From Streptomyces fumigatiscleroticus (GTDB taxonomy: Bacteria; Actinomycetota; Actinomycetes; Streptomycetales; Streptomycetaceae), in the NCBI RefSeq assembly GCF_014647975.1, contig NZ_BMQF01000005.1:186001-250000 (forward strand): DNA of 64,000 nucleotides. The letters are read 5' to 3'. How positions within the stretch are numbered: position 1 is the stretch's first letter; each line of letters opens with the position of its first letter. Both the position numbers and the translations under genes were made by a program. Positions 1 to 8,431 of the stretch are shown piece after piece. The notes under the pieces were generated by a model. That model had not been told where the DNA came from. It worked only from the letters and a program-made list of their open reading frames with translations, and did not search any database.

Positions 1-171
1 GGTGCGCGGGTGGAGGTTGGCCAGGTCCTGGAAGTAGTTGGCCAGGCGCTGGCGCAGGCTCTTCGCCTTTCCGACGTAGATCACCCGGCGGTGCTCGTCA
101 CGGAACCTGTAGACCCCGGGCGAGTCCGGGATCTCACCCGGCCTGGGGCGGTAGCTGGAGGGGTCGGCCAT
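1..171 (-). CDS. uvrC: UvrC excinuclease subunit, N-terminal 57 codons (partial)
   Basis: Nucleotide-excision repair endonuclease subunit that makes the two incisions with UvrB. Only the first 57 codons are in the window; the gene continues off the left edge. The visible part begins [19 protein letters not shown] and holds the start of the GIY-YIG nuclease domain (GVYRF, then [14 protein letters not shown]), as in UvrC N-termini. The ATG at 171 has no Shine-Dalgarno sequence. A TAGGGT hexamer lies 7 nt upstream, so the mRNA is probably leaderless. A damage-type -35 motif (CTGTCGGT) lies 17 nt further up. Function is certain from the domain and from the conserved Streptomyces context with uvrA and uvrB. 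Confidence 0.93.
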   Translation of the reverse strand, partial: MADPSSYRPRPGEIPDSPGVYRFRDEHRRVIYVGKAKSLRQRLANYFQDLANLHPRT

Positions 172-178
172 GACTCAC

Positions 179-201
179 ACCCTACTGGCGCGGACCGACA
201 G
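179..201 (-). promoter_or_regulatory. Putative RecA-NDp/PafBC-type promoter of uvrC
   Basis: Read on the minus strand: CTGTCGGT at 201-194, then TAGGGT at 184-179, with 17 nt from the first base of the upstream motif to the first base of the hexamer. The spacing is identical to the uvrA, uvrB and ogt motifs in this window. The first base differs from the consensus TTGTCRGT. The hexamer ends 7 nt before the uvrC ATG. Confidence 0.6.
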
Positions 202-372
202 TCCGGCGGGCCTGTGGACAACGGCCGCGGGGCCCTGTGGAGGACGGCCGCGGGATCTCGTGGACGACGTCCGCGGGGTCTCGTGGAGCGTGCCCGCCCA
301 GGTGGGCGCAACGGGTGAACGGCCAGGGCAGCGGCTCGGCCGTGCACCGTTCCCCGCCGAGGGCGGAAGCGC

Positions 373-975
373 CCAGGACACCTGGCGCCCGCCGCCCGGC
401 GACGCCCGGGGCATTCCGGCAGGGGGCCCGCCGACGCCCGGCACCGGCAACCGGCGCCGCATCACCCACCCGGGTCCAGCCCCCAGCGGACGGCCGCCGC
501 TGCGAGCACCTGCCGGACGCCCAGAGCATCGGGGCCACCGGTCGGCGACACCCGGGGCATCCCGGCGGGTGCCCGCCGGCGCCCGGCTCCGGCAGCCGGC
601 GCCGCATCACCCGCCCGATCCCCCGTCCAGCGGACGGCTGCCCACCCGGGCACCTGTCGGACGCCCAGAGCATCGGGGCCACCGGTCGGCGACACCCGGG
701 GCATCCCGGCGGGTGCCCGCCGGCGCCCGGCTCCGGCAGCCGGCGCCGCATCACCCGCCCGATCCCCCGTCCAGCGGACGGCTGCCCACCCGGGCACCTG
801 CCGGACGCCCAGAGCATCGGGGCCACCGCCCGGCGACGCCCGGGGCATCCCGGCAGGGGGCCCGCCGACGCCCGGCACCGGCAACCGGCGCCGCATCACC
901 CACCCGGGTCCAGCCCCCAGCGGACGGCCGCCGCTGCGAGCACCTGCCGGACGCCCGGGGCATCGGGCCCACCGG
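373..975. repeat. 144-bp tandem repeat array upstream of uvrC
   Basis: About four units with a 144-bp period; the same ten bases (acgcccagag) recur at 517, 661 and 805, and a diverged unit starts near 951. The two central units are almost identical; the outer units share a second sequence type. Each central unit holds a perfect 8+8 palindrome with a 2-nt spacer (first copy 562-569 / 572-579). Since 144 is a multiple of three, several frames stay open through the array on both strands, which creates spurious long ORFs. No start with a ribosome-binding site or recognisable domain supports a protein. The whole 172-1328 stretch is best read as non-coding. Confidence 0.85.
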
Positions 976-1036
976 CCCCGCCGTGACGGCCCGTCGGCCC
1001 CGCCGTGACGGCCCGTCGGCCCCGCCGTGACGGCGC
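974..1036. repeat. 22-bp tandem repeat, three copies
   Basis: The unit ggccccgccgtgacggcccg plus two bases recurs at 974, 996 and 1018, directly after the 144-bp array. It is non-coding. The remaining sequence to 1328 contains only the likely promoter region of the next gene; a possible TTGTCG / TTCAAT pair with 17-nt spacing near 1168-1196 is weak. Confidence 0.85.
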
Positions 1037-1328
1037 GGGGGAAGGGATCCGCGGGCGGTGGAAGGGCCCGGGCGGGCCGGACCGGCAGGAGGCCGCCGTG
1101 TGCGCGCCGCCCGCGGGGCCGTGGGTCCGGTCTCGGCCAGGTCTGCGCCGGGCTCGGGCATCAGGTGTTGTCGGGGCTTGGTCAACACGCTTCAATGCGG
1201 AAGAACTCGGGGCCCTGAACGGCGGCGTACGGATGTGAAGACGCCTGAGCGCCGCGCCGGGGGCGGCCCCGGTCGAGCCACACGAACGGTCTGACCAGCC
1301 GTCGTGAACTTCACAGAAAGGCCCCTGC

Positions 1329-2276
1329 ATGCCGCACGCCCCACAGCACGCGGACGTCCCCACCGTGGAACTGGACTCGGCCCTGCGCGGTGGCCCTTTC
1401 CACGTGGCCCTGCGCGCCGCGATAGCCGCTCGCGGCCTGCCGTTGCAGCGCGTCCAGCACCATCTGTCGCGCCACGGGGTGAAGGTCGGCGTCACCAGCC
1501 TCAGCTACTGGCAGCAGGGCGCCCGGCGCCCGCAGCGCCCGGAGTCCCTCCGCGCCGTACGCGCGCTGGAGGAGATCCTCCAGCTGCCGGAGGAGTCGCT
1601 GATACGGCTGCTGGAGGAGGCTGGCGAAGGCTCCTCGGCGCAACGGCCCGCCGCCCGCTCCTACCGTGCGTTCGTCGAGGCCTCGGGCGTCCTGGAACAG
1701 CTGCTGACCGAGCTGGACGCCCCGCTGGACAGCGGCCTGCACACCCTCGCGCACCACGAGCGGGTCCTGATCGGCGCACGCCGCGAACTGGCGGGGCGCG
1801 AGGCGTACCACATCGTGCGCGCCCACCGGGACGGCGTCGACCGGTTCGTGGCCGTGCACCACGGCGACCCGGGGTGCGAGCCGGAGCGCATCATCGTGCA
1901 CGCGCTGGAGAACTGCCGCACGGGACGCGTCCGCCGGCACCACGGCACCGGTGTACTCGTGGCCGAACTCCTCTTCGACCTGCGACTGCGCTCCGGGGAT
2001 ACGTTCCTCTTCCGCTACGGCGTCGAGGACGGCACGGCCGGCGTGTCCCGCGAGTACGTCCGCAGCTTCGGCGCGGCGGGCGGGCAGTACGCGCTCCAGG
2101 TGCGGTTCGACGCGGCGGCCCTGCCCGTGCGCTGCCACCGGTTCAGCCAGCACTCGGCGGCGGCACCGCGCAGCGGCCGCCAGGAGCTGCGGCTCAGCGC
2201 ACGGCACCACTCGGTGCACGTGGTCGAGCCCCGGGTGCGGGCCGGAGCCGTGGGGATCGGCTGGGACTGGGAGTGA
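1329..2276 (+). CDS. HTH-type (XRE-like) DNA-binding protein
   Basis: A 315-residue protein. Residues about 23-85 (from ALRAAIAARGLPLQRVQHHL through YWQQGARRPQRPES) resemble the helix-turn-helix segment of XRE-like regulators, with the usual 'W..G.R.P' feature following the recognition helix. The remaining 230 residues have no domain I can name and probably act as a sensing or oligomerisation region. The ATG at 1329 is preceded by aaagg with 8-nt spacing. The gene stands alone between the uvrC repeat array and the Rieske gene. DNA binding is inferred from sequence resemblance only; no ligand or target can be predicted. Confidence 0.6.
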   Translation: MPHAPQHADVPTVELDSALRGGPFHVALRAAIAARGLPLQRVQHHLSRHGVKVGVTSLSYWQQGARRPQRPESLRAVRALEEILQLPEESLIRLLEEAGEGSSAQRPAARSYRAFVEASGVLEQLLTELDAPLDSGLHTLAHHERVLIGARRELAGREAYHIVRAHRDGVDRFVAVHHGDPGCEPERIIVHALENCRTGRVRRHHGTGVLVAELLFDLRLRSGDTFLFRYGVEDGTAGVSREYVRSFGAAGGQYALQVRFDAAALPVRCHRFSQHSAAAPRSGRQELRLSARHHSVHVVEPRVRAGAVGIGWDWE

Positions 2277-2278
2277 CG

Positions 2279-2305
2279 CGGACACGCGGGACACGCGGGA
2301 CACGC
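2279..2305. repeat. 9-bp microrepeat after the HTH gene
   Basis: Three copies of about gggacacgc follow the stop codon of the HTH gene at 2276. There is no hairpin and no coding potential. Confidence 0.7.
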
Positions 2306-2381
2306 ATGTCGAGTAAGTCACGCAGGTCACAGCGGTGACGCCGTTCGGGAGGAGCGGTTCCGGCCGCGTCCCGGATGCGGG

Positions 2382-2810
2382 TCAGGCGCCCGGCCCCGCG
2401 ACGATCCTGCCGTTCTCCGCCTCGACCGGCAGCTCGGACAGCGGCTGCGTGGCCGGGGCGTGCAGCACCTCGCCGGTCCTGGCGTCGAACCGGCTGCCGT
2501 GGCAGGGACAGATGAGGGTCGTCCCCTCCAGCTTGTTGATGGGGCACTGCGCGTGCGTGCAGATCGTGCTGTACGCCTTGAGGGAGCCGTCCTCGGCCCG
2601 GCTGACCACCACGTTGTGATCCCGGTACAGCGCGGCCCCGCCCTCGGCGACCTCGCTCACCGCACCGAGGTCCACGGGCGCGGTCGGCGTGGCGGGCGCC
2701 GTGACGCCGTTGCCGCCCGGGGAGCAGGCGGCCACGCCGAGCCCGGCGACGGGGGTGAGGGCCACTCCGCGCAGGACGGTACGACGGCTCGGGGAGGGGC
2801 GGCCGGGCAT
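2382..2810 (-). CDS. Exported Rieske [2Fe-2S] protein
   Basis: A 142-residue protein. It starts with a twin-arginine-like signal (SRRTVLRGVALTPVAGLGVA) followed by AACS, so it could be a Tat-exported lipoprotein. The C-terminal half is a Rieske fold: CTHAQCPIN supplies Cys and His ligands and CPCHGSRFD supplies the second Cys-His pair. I chose the ATG at 2810 over the one 18 nt upstream because GGAG lies directly before it with good spacing. No cytochrome or oxygenase partner is adjacent, so the electron partner is unknown; an extracytoplasmic redox role is inferred. It diverges from the LacI gene and shares the operator-bearing gap. Confidence 0.85.
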   Translation of the reverse strand: MPGRPSPSRRTVLRGVALTPVAGLGVAACSPGGNGVTAPATPTAPVDLGAVSEVAEGGAALYRDHNVVVSRAEDGSLKAYSTICTHAQCPINKLEGTTLICPCHGSRFDARTGEVLHAPATQPLSELPVEAENGRIVAGPGA

Positions 2811-2920
2811 GACATCTCCACTGTTCACAAGGGTGTGCGCGACTGCTCAGGGCGCTGTGCAGGGCCCTGAGCAGGCCGACGATACCCGGCAGGCGCCGTA
2901 CCCCCGCGGGGCGGGTCGTA

Positions 2921-2954
2921 CGGACGTAAACGCTTGCGCAAGCGTTTACGTCCG
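2921..2954. promoter_or_regulatory. Perfect 34-bp palindromic LacI-family operator
   Basis: Bases 2921-2937 are the exact reverse complement of 2938-2954. Inside it are two cores, aaacgctt at 2928-2935 and aagcgttt at 2940-2947. Each fits AANCGNTT, the core recognised by LacI/GalR regulators, with centres 12 bp apart. It lies 57 bp upstream of the lacI-family start and 111 bp from the divergent Rieske start. Autoregulation of the lacI-kinase operon is the simplest reading. Confidence 0.85.
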
Positions 2955-3011
2955 CCGAGGGATGGGATACGGTCCCGGCCGGAAGGGCCCACGCTCGGGG
3001 GAGGGAGACCG

Positions 3012-4133
3012 ATGGCGACGATGGCCGACGTCGCGCGGAGCGCCGGCGTCTCCGTGGCGACCGTCTCGCATGTGCTCAACGGCACCCGGCCGGTGCTCCC
3101 GCACACCCGCCAGGCGGTCCTGGACGCCGTCGAGGAGCTCGGCTACACCCCGAACGGCCTCGCCCGTTCCCTGGTGACCGCACGCACCCGGTCGATCGGA
3201 CTGGCGGTGTCGACGACCAGCAACCCGTACTTCACGGAGATCCTGCGCGGTGTCGAGGCAGGTGCCCTGGAGCACGGCTACAGCCTGCTCGTCGCCGACC
3301 CGCACGACGATCCGGAGCACGAGCTCACGGTCGTCCGGCTGCTGCACGAGCGCCGCGTGGACGGCGTGATCGTCGCGCCCTCCGCCGCACCGCACGCGCT
3401 CGTCGCCCATCTCACGCGTCACCGCGTACCGGCCGTGTTCCTCGACCGTCTGGTCGATCCGCCGGCGGACGGCATCTCGCGCCTGGACCAGGTCTGCGCC
3501 GAGAACGCCGAGCCCACGGCCCGTCTGGTCACCCATCTCGCCGGGCTCGGCCACCGGCGGATCGGCCTCGTCGCGGGCCTGCCCGGCCTCAGCACCACGA
3601 GCGAGCGCATCGCCGGCTACCGGCAGGGCCTGGCGGCCGCCGGGCTTCCCCACGACGCACGGCTCCTGGTGCACGGTGACTCCGCGTCGGCCGGTGCCGC
3701 ACGGGCCACCGCGGCCCTGCTGTCCCTGGCCTCGCCGCCGACCGCGCTGATCACGGCCAACGACGCGATGACCATCGGCGCCCTGCGCACCCTGCGCGAC
3801 CGCGGTCTGTCCGTGCCCCGCGACATGGCGCTGTGCTGCTTCGACGACTTCCCCTGGGCGGATCTGTTCTCGCCCCGGCTCACCGCGGTCGCCCAGCCGG
3901 GCGAGAGGATCGGCGCCGAGGCGGTCCGGCTGCTGCTGGACCGCCTGGCCGCACCGGACCGGCCCGCCCGGACCGTACGGCTCCCCTGCGTCCTCGTCCA
4001 CCGCACGTCGTGCGGCTGCGAGCCGGAGACCTCCGAGGGCACCGTCCACAGCCCTGAGACAAGCGTTCATCACCCCGTCACCCCGAGAATCACCCCGAGA
4101 GAGGAATCGCTTCGTGATCGTCGTCGCCGGTGA
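3012..4133 (+). CDS. LacI-family transcriptional regulator
   Basis: A 373-residue regulator. Residues 4-23 (MADVARSAGVSVATVSHVLN) are a textbook LacI HTH, followed by the hinge and a periplasmic-binding-protein-like sugar domain to about residue 330. The last ~40 residues after CVLVHRTSCGCEP form a proline/threonine/arginine-rich tail that is not part of the family core. The start at ATG 3012 is chosen because MATMADV is the natural family N-terminus and gggagg lies upstream. The gene overlaps the following kinase by 20 nt, implying translational coupling. The inducer is probably the substrate or product of that kinase. Confidence 0.93.
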   Translation: MATMADVARSAGVSVATVSHVLNGTRPVLPHTRQAVLDAVEELGYTPNGLARSLVTARTRSIGLAVSTTSNPYFTEILRGVEAGALEHGYSLLVADPHDDPEHELTVVRLLHERRVDGVIVAPSAAPHALVAHLTRHRVPAVFLDRLVDPPADGISRLDQVCAENAEPTARLVTHLAGLGHRRIGLVAGLPGLSTTSERIAGYRQGLAAAGLPHDARLLVHGDSASAGAARATAALLSLASPPTALITANDAMTIGALRTLRDRGLSVPRDMALCCFDDFPWADLFSPRLTAVAQPGERIGAEAVRLLLDRLAAPDRPARTVRLPCVLVHRTSCGCEPETSEGTVHSPETSVHHPVTPRITPREESLRDRRRR

Positions 4134-5034
4134 GGCCCTGATCGATCTGGTCCCGCAGGGCACGGGCGCCCTCGCGGGTCTGAAGCCCGCGCTCGGCGGC
4201 GGCCCGTACAACACGGCCGTGGCCCTCGGCCGCCTCGGCTCCCCCACGGCCTTCTGCTCCCGTACCTCGTACGACGCCTTCGGCGAGGCCCTGCTCGACG
4301 GGCTGCGGGCGGCGGGGGTGGACGTCTCGGCCGTCCAGCGCGGCCCGGAGCCGACCACCCTGGCGGTGGCCACCATCGACGGGAACGGCTCGGCCGCCTA
4401 CTCGTTCTATGTCGAGGGCACCGCCGACCGGCTGTTCACGGCCCCCGCGGAGCTGCCCCCGGCGACCCGCGCGGTGTCCTTCGGCACCTGCTCGCTCGTT
4501 CTCGAACCGGGGGCGAGCGCCTACGAGGAGCTGATGCGCGGTGCGGCCGGCCGGGGCATCTTCACCGCGCTCGACCCGAACATCCGGCCGGGACTGATCG
4601 CCGACGCGGACGCCTACCGCGCCCGGTTCGTGAGCTGGCTGCCGTCGGTGTCGCTGCTGAAGCTGTCCGAGGAGGACGCGGGCTGGCTGGGCGGCACCCC
4701 GCGCGAGTGGCTGGCCGCCGGGCCCTCGGCCGTCGTGATCACACGGGGCGGCGCCGGGCTGACCGCCCATGTCCGGGACGGCGCCGAGTACGCCGAGTAC
4801 GCGGTGCCGGGCGAGGCCGTCGATGTCGTGGACACCATCGGCGCCGGTGACACGGTGAACGCGGCCCTGCTGCACGGCCTGGCCGCGCAGGACGCGCTGT
4901 CCCCGAAGGCCCTCGTGGGCCTGGGCGCCGAGGGGTGGACCCGGCTCCTGCGGTTCGCGGCGCGGGCGGCGGCGCTGACCTGTTCCCGGGCGGGTGCGGA
5001 GCCGCCGTACGCCTCGGAGCTGGGCGACTGGTAG
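4114..5034 (+). CDS. PfkB-family carbohydrate kinase (fructokinase-like)
   Basis: A 306-residue ribokinase/PfkB-fold kinase that phosphorylates a sugar with ATP. It has the N-terminal GEALIDLVP strand, the GGGPYNTAVALGRLG substrate-binding glycine motif, and DTIGAGDTVNAALL near residues 242-255 with the catalytic Asp and anion hole. It starts at GTG 4114 inside the end of the LacI gene, with gagagg 11 nt upstream. The family best matches fructokinases, but the exact sugar cannot be read from the sequence. Co-expression with the LacI regulator suggests it is induced by its own sugar. Confidence 0.88.
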   Translation: MIVVAGEALIDLVPQGTGALAGLKPALGGGPYNTAVALGRLGSPTAFCSRTSYDAFGEALLDGLRAAGVDVSAVQRGPEPTTLAVATIDGNGSAAYSFYVEGTADRLFTAPAELPPATRAVSFGTCSLVLEPGASAYEELMRGAAGRGIFTALDPNIRPGLIADADAYRARFVSWLPSVSLLKLSEEDAGWLGGTPREWLAAGPSAVVITRGGAGLTAHVRDGAEYAEYAVPGEAVDVVDTIGAGDTVNAALLHGLAAQDALSPKALVGLGAEGWTRLLRFAARAAALTCSRAGAEPPYASELGDW

Positions 5035-5067
5035 GGGCGTCGCGGCACGGGGGCCGTTTCGAGGCCG

Positions 5068-5107
5068 ACGGGCGGTGCCCACGGGTTTCCCCGCGGGCAC
5101 CGCCCGT
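5068..5107. terminator. Bidirectional hairpin between the sugar kinase and uvrA
   Basis: acgggcggtgccc (5068-5080) pairs perfectly with gggcaccgcccgt (5095-5107) around a 14-nt loop, between the convergent kinase (stop 5034) and uvrA (stop 5171). There is no U-tract on either strand beyond ttt, which is typical of Streptomyces terminators. Confidence 0.75.
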
Positions 5108-5170
5108 TTCTGGAGGGTCCGGAGCCGTCCGGAGTGATCCGGTCTCCCGGCCCGGAACGTCGGATGGACG

Positions 5171-8100
5171 TCAGACCTTGCGGGCCCGCGTCGTCTTCTT
5201 GGCCGGTGCCGCCTTCTTCGTGGCCCCGGCCGCCTTCTTGGCGGCCGGGGCGCCGGTGGTCCGGGCCGTCGCCGTCTTCTTCGCCGCCGTCCTGGCCGCG
5301 ACCGTCTTCCTGGCCGCCGTCTTGGCCGGGGCCTTGACCTGCACCGCGTCGCTGATCCGGTCGGCGCCGAGGATCTCGCGCAGGAACTTGCCGGTGTGGC
5401 TGGCCGGGACCGCGGCGACCTGCTCGGGCGTGCCCTCGGCGACCACCAGGCCACCGCCGGCGCCGCCCTCGGGGCCCATGTCGACGATCCAGTCGGCGGT
5501 CTTGATCACATCGAGGTTGTGCTCGATGACGATGACCGTGTTGCCCTTCTCGACCAGGCCGGACAGAACCTTGAGCAGCTTGCTGATGTCCTCGAAGTGC
5601 AGACCGGTGGTCGGCTCGTCCAGGACGTAGACCGTGCGGCCGGTGGAGCGGCGCTGGAGCTCGCTGGCGAGCTTGACGCGCTGGGCCTCACCGCCGGAGA
5701 GGGTGGTCGCGGACTGGCCGAGCCGGACGTAGCCGAGACCGACGTCCTTCAGCGTCTTCAGGTGGCGGGAGATGGCGGGGACCGCCTCGAAGAAGTCCGT
5801 CGCCTCCTCGATCGGCATGTTCAGGACGTCGGCGATGGACTTGCCCTTGTAATGGACCTCCAGGGTCTCCCGGTTGTACCGGGCGCCGTGGCAGACCTCG
5901 CACGGAACGTACACGTCCGGGAGGAAGTTCATCTCGATCTTGATCGTGCCGTCACCCGCGCAGTTCTCGCAGCGGCCGCCCTTGACGTTGAAGGAGAAGC
6001 GGCCGGGCTGGTAGCCGCGGACCTTCGCCTCGGTGGTCTCGGCGAACAGCTTGCGGATGTGGTCGAAGACACCCGTGTACGTCGCCGGGTTGGACCGCGG
6101 GGTGCGGCCGATGGGCGACTGGTCGACGTGGACGACCTTGTCGACGAGGTCGTCGCCGTCCACGCGCGTGTGCCGCCCGGGCACGCCGCGCGCGCCGTTC
6201 AGCTCACGGGCCAGGTGGGTGTACAGGATGTCGTTGACCAGCGTGGACTTGCCGGAGCCGGAGACGCCGGTGACCGCGGTGAAGACACCCAGCGGGAAGG
6301 AGACGTCGATGTCCCGCAGGTTGTTCTCGCGGGCGCCGTGCACGGTCAGCTTCCGGGACGGGTCCAGCGGGCGCCGGACGTCCGGCACCGGGATGACCTT
6401 CTTGCCGGACAGGTACTGCCCGGTCTGCGACTCGTCGTTGTCGAGCAGTTCCTTGAAGGAGCCGCTGTGCACGACCTTGCCGCCGTGCTCACCGGCGCCG
6501 GGGCCGATGTCGACCACCCAGTCGGCGACCTTGATGGTGTCCTCGTCGTGCTCCACGACGATGAGCGTGTTGCCCATGTCGCGCAGCCGGACCAGGGTCT
6601 CGATCAGCCGGTGGTTGTCGCGCTGGTGCAGGCCGATGGAGGGCTCGTCGAGCACGTACAGGACGCCGACGAGTCCGGAGCCGATCTGGGTGGCGAGGCG
6701 GATGCGCTGGGCCTCGCCGCCGGAGAGCGTGCCGGCCGCGCGGTTGAGCGACAGGTAGTCCAGGCCGACGTCGACCAGGAAGCGCAGCCGCTCGTTGACC
6801 TCCTTCAGCACGCGCTCGGCGATCTTCTTGTCGCGGTCGCTGAGTGTCAGCTCGCCCAGGAAGTCCGCACAGTCGCTGATCGACATCGCGGAGACCTCGG
6901 CGATCGACCTGCCCATGATCGTGACCGCCAGGACGACGGGCTTGAGGCGGGTGCCCTCACACGCGGGGCAGGGCACCTCGCGCATGTAGCCCTCGAACCG
7001 CTCGCGGCTGGTGTCGCTCTCGGCCTCGCTGTGCCGGCGCTTGACGAAGGGCACCGCGCCCTCGAAGGCGGTCATGTACCGGCGCTCGCGGCCGTACCGG
7101 TTGCGGTAGCGCACCTCGACCTGCGTCTTGTGGCCGTACAGCAGGGCCTTCTTGGCGCGCTGCGGCAGGCCGGCCCAGGGAATGTCGGTACGGAAGCCCA
7201 GGGCGTCCGCGAGGGCACCGATCAGGCGGGCGAAGTAGTCCTTGGTGTGCCCGTGCGACCAGGGGTGGATGGCACCCTCGTCGAGGGACTTCTCCGGGTC
7301 CGGAACGATCAGCTCCGGGTCGACCTCCATGCGCGTGCCGATGCCGGTGCACTCGGGGCAGGCGCCGAAGGGCGAGTTGAAGGAGAAGGAGCGGGGCTCC
7401 AGCTCCTCGAAGGACAGGTCGTCGTACGGGCAGTACAGGTGCTCCGAGTACATGCGCTCGCGCTCCGGGTCGTCCTCGGGGAGGTCGACGAAGTCGAGCA
7501 CGACCATGCCGCCGGACAGCCCGAGGGCGGTCTCCACGGAGTCGGTGAGGCGGCGCTTGGCGGAGTCCTTCACCGTGAGACGGTCGACGACCACCTCGAT
7601 GGTGTGCTTCTCCTGCTTCTTCAGCGTGGGCGGGTTGGAGAGCTGGACGGTCTCGCCGTCCACGCGCGCGCGGGAGTAGCCCTTGGTCTGGAGGTCGGCG
7701 AAGAGGTCGACGAACTCGCCCTTGCGCTCGCGCACCAGCGGGGAGAGCACCTGGAAGCGGCTGCCCTCGGGGAGCTCCAGCACCTTGTCGACGATCGCCT
7801 GGGGCGACTGGCGGGAGATCGGGCGGCCGCACTCGGGACAGTGCGGCTTGCCGATGCGCGCGAAGAGCAGGCGCAGGTAGTCGTAGACCTCGGTGATCGT
7901 GCCGACCGTCGAGCGCGGGTTGCGGGAGGTCGACTTCTGGTCGATGGAGACCGCCGGCGAGAGGCCCTCGATGAAGTCGACGTCCGGCTTGTCCATCTGG
8001 CCGAGGAACTGCCGGGCGTAGGAGGAGAGTGACTCCACGTAGCGCCGCTGGCCCTCGGCGAAGATCGTGTCGAAGGCCAGGGAGGACTTGCCCGACCCGG

Positions 8101-8200
8101 ACAGGCCCGTGAAGACGATGAGCGAGTCCCTGGGCAGGTCGAGCGAGACGTTCTTCAGGTTGTGCTCGCGCGCGCCACGGACGATGAGACGGTCGGCCAC
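5171..8200 (-). CDS. uvrA: UvrA excinuclease ATPase subunit
   Basis: DNA damage-recognition ATPase of nucleotide-excision repair. It has two ABC modules: Walker [10 protein letters not shown] near residue 36 and GVSGSGKST in the second half, each with an LSGGEAQR signature. Zinc-binding modules CPECGRPI and CENCAG...CEVCHG are present. The last ~50 residues form a lysine/alanine-rich tail (for example [20 protein letters not shown]) beyond the usual UvrA end, likely a DNA-binding extension. I start at GTG 8200 (VADRLIV), because gaaagg lies 11 nt upstream; the earlier in-frame GTG at 8212 sits directly on that Shine-Dalgarno sequence. A damage-type promoter lies at 8257-8279. Confidence 0.96.
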   Translation of the reverse strand: MADRLIVRGAREHNLKNVSLDLPRDSLIVFTGLSGSGKSSLAFDTIFAEGQRRYVESLSSYARQFLGQMDKPDVDFIEGLSPAVSIDQKSTSRNPRSTVGTITEVYDYLRLLFARIGKPHCPECGRPISRQSPQAIVDKVLELPEGSRFQVLSPLVRERKGEFVDLFADLQTKGYSRARVDGETVQLSNPPTLKKQEKHTIEVVVDRLTVKDSAKRRLTDSVETALGLSGGMVVLDFVDLPEDDPERERMYSEHLYCPYDDLSFEELEPRSFSFNSPFGACPECTGIGTRMEVDPELIVPDPEKSLDEGAIHPWSHGHTKDYFARLIGALADALGFRTDIPWAGLPQRAKKALLYGHKTQVEVRYRNRYGRERRYMTAFEGAVPFVKRRHSEAESDTSRERFEGYMREVPCPACEGTRLKPVVLAVTIMGRSIAEVSAMSISDCADFLGELTLSDRDKKIAERVLKEVNERLRFLVDVGLDYLSLNRAAGTLSGGEAQRIRLATQIGSGLVGVLYVLDEPSIGLHQRDNHRLIETLVRLRDMGNTLIVVEHDEDTIKVADWVVDIGPGAGEHGGKVVHSGSFKELLDNDESQTGQYLSGKKVIPVPDVRRPLDPSRKLTVHGARENNLRDIDVSFPLGVFTAVTGVSGSGKSTLVNDILYTHLARELNGARGVPGRHTRVDGDDLVDKVVHVDQSPIGRTPRSNPATYTGVFDHIRKLFAETTEAKVRGYQPGRFSFNVKGGRCENCAGDGTIKIEMNFLPDVYVPCEVCHGARYNRETLEVHYKGKSIADVLNMPIEEATDFFEAVPAISRHLKTLKDVGLGYVRLGQSATTLSGGEAQRVKLASELQRRSTGRTVYVLDEPTTGLHFEDISKLLKVLSGLVEKGNTVIVIEHNLDVIKTADWIVDMGPEGGAGGGLVVAEGTPEQVAAVPASHTGKFLREILGADRISDAVQVKAPAKTAARKTVAARTAAKKTATARTTGAPAAKKAAGATKKAAPAKKTTRARKV

Positions 8201-8256
8201 GCCGGTCCGCACCTTTCTTGAGAGAAGTGACAGGGGCGAGGCCCCACGTCTTCTTC

Positions 8257-8279
8257 AGACTAGGGGGAGCCACTGACAA
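8257..8279 (-). promoter_or_regulatory. Putative RecA-NDp/PafBC-type promoter of uvrA
   Basis: On the minus strand TTGTCAGT (8279-8272) is followed by TAGTCT (8262-8257), 17 nt start to start. This matches the RecA-independent damage promoter known from mycobacteria (TTGTCRGTG...TAnnnT). Predicted transcription begins near 8250, giving a ~50-nt leader before the GTG at 8200. Confidence 0.8.
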
Positions 8280-8431
8280 CGCCGGTCGGATTTCGGATTC
8301 ATGGGTTGTCAACAAACCCCGACGTTCCAGAATGCCCGACGCCACACCCGACCATATAGCACGCGCATTCGATTTGCGGTCCGGATCCGCCACCTTCACC
8401 CGGGGATGCGGCCGGGTTTAGGGTCGGCGCC

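Noticed and set aside
170..1188. Long overlapping ORFs on both strands (up to 286 codons)
   Set aside because: All arise from the 144-bp repeat, whose length is a multiple of three. They are Arg/Pro/Gly-rich, have no ribosome-binding site or domain, and overlap the uvrC start.
1168..1196. TTGTCG near 1168 as a fifth damage promoter
   Set aside because: The following 17-nt position gives TTCAAT rather than TAnnnT, and the upstream box lacks the GTG of the consensus.
5396..8032. 878-codon plus-strand ORF opposite uvrA
   Set aside because: It is the antisense shadow of uvrA: low-complexity Asp/Leu/Val/Arg composition, no domain, no promoter. High third-position GC keeps the antisense frame open.
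8257..8340. LexA-type SOS box upstream of uvrA
   Set aside because: No GAAC-N4/5-GTTC palindrome is present in the uvrA upstream gap; only the RecA-NDp-like motif is seen.
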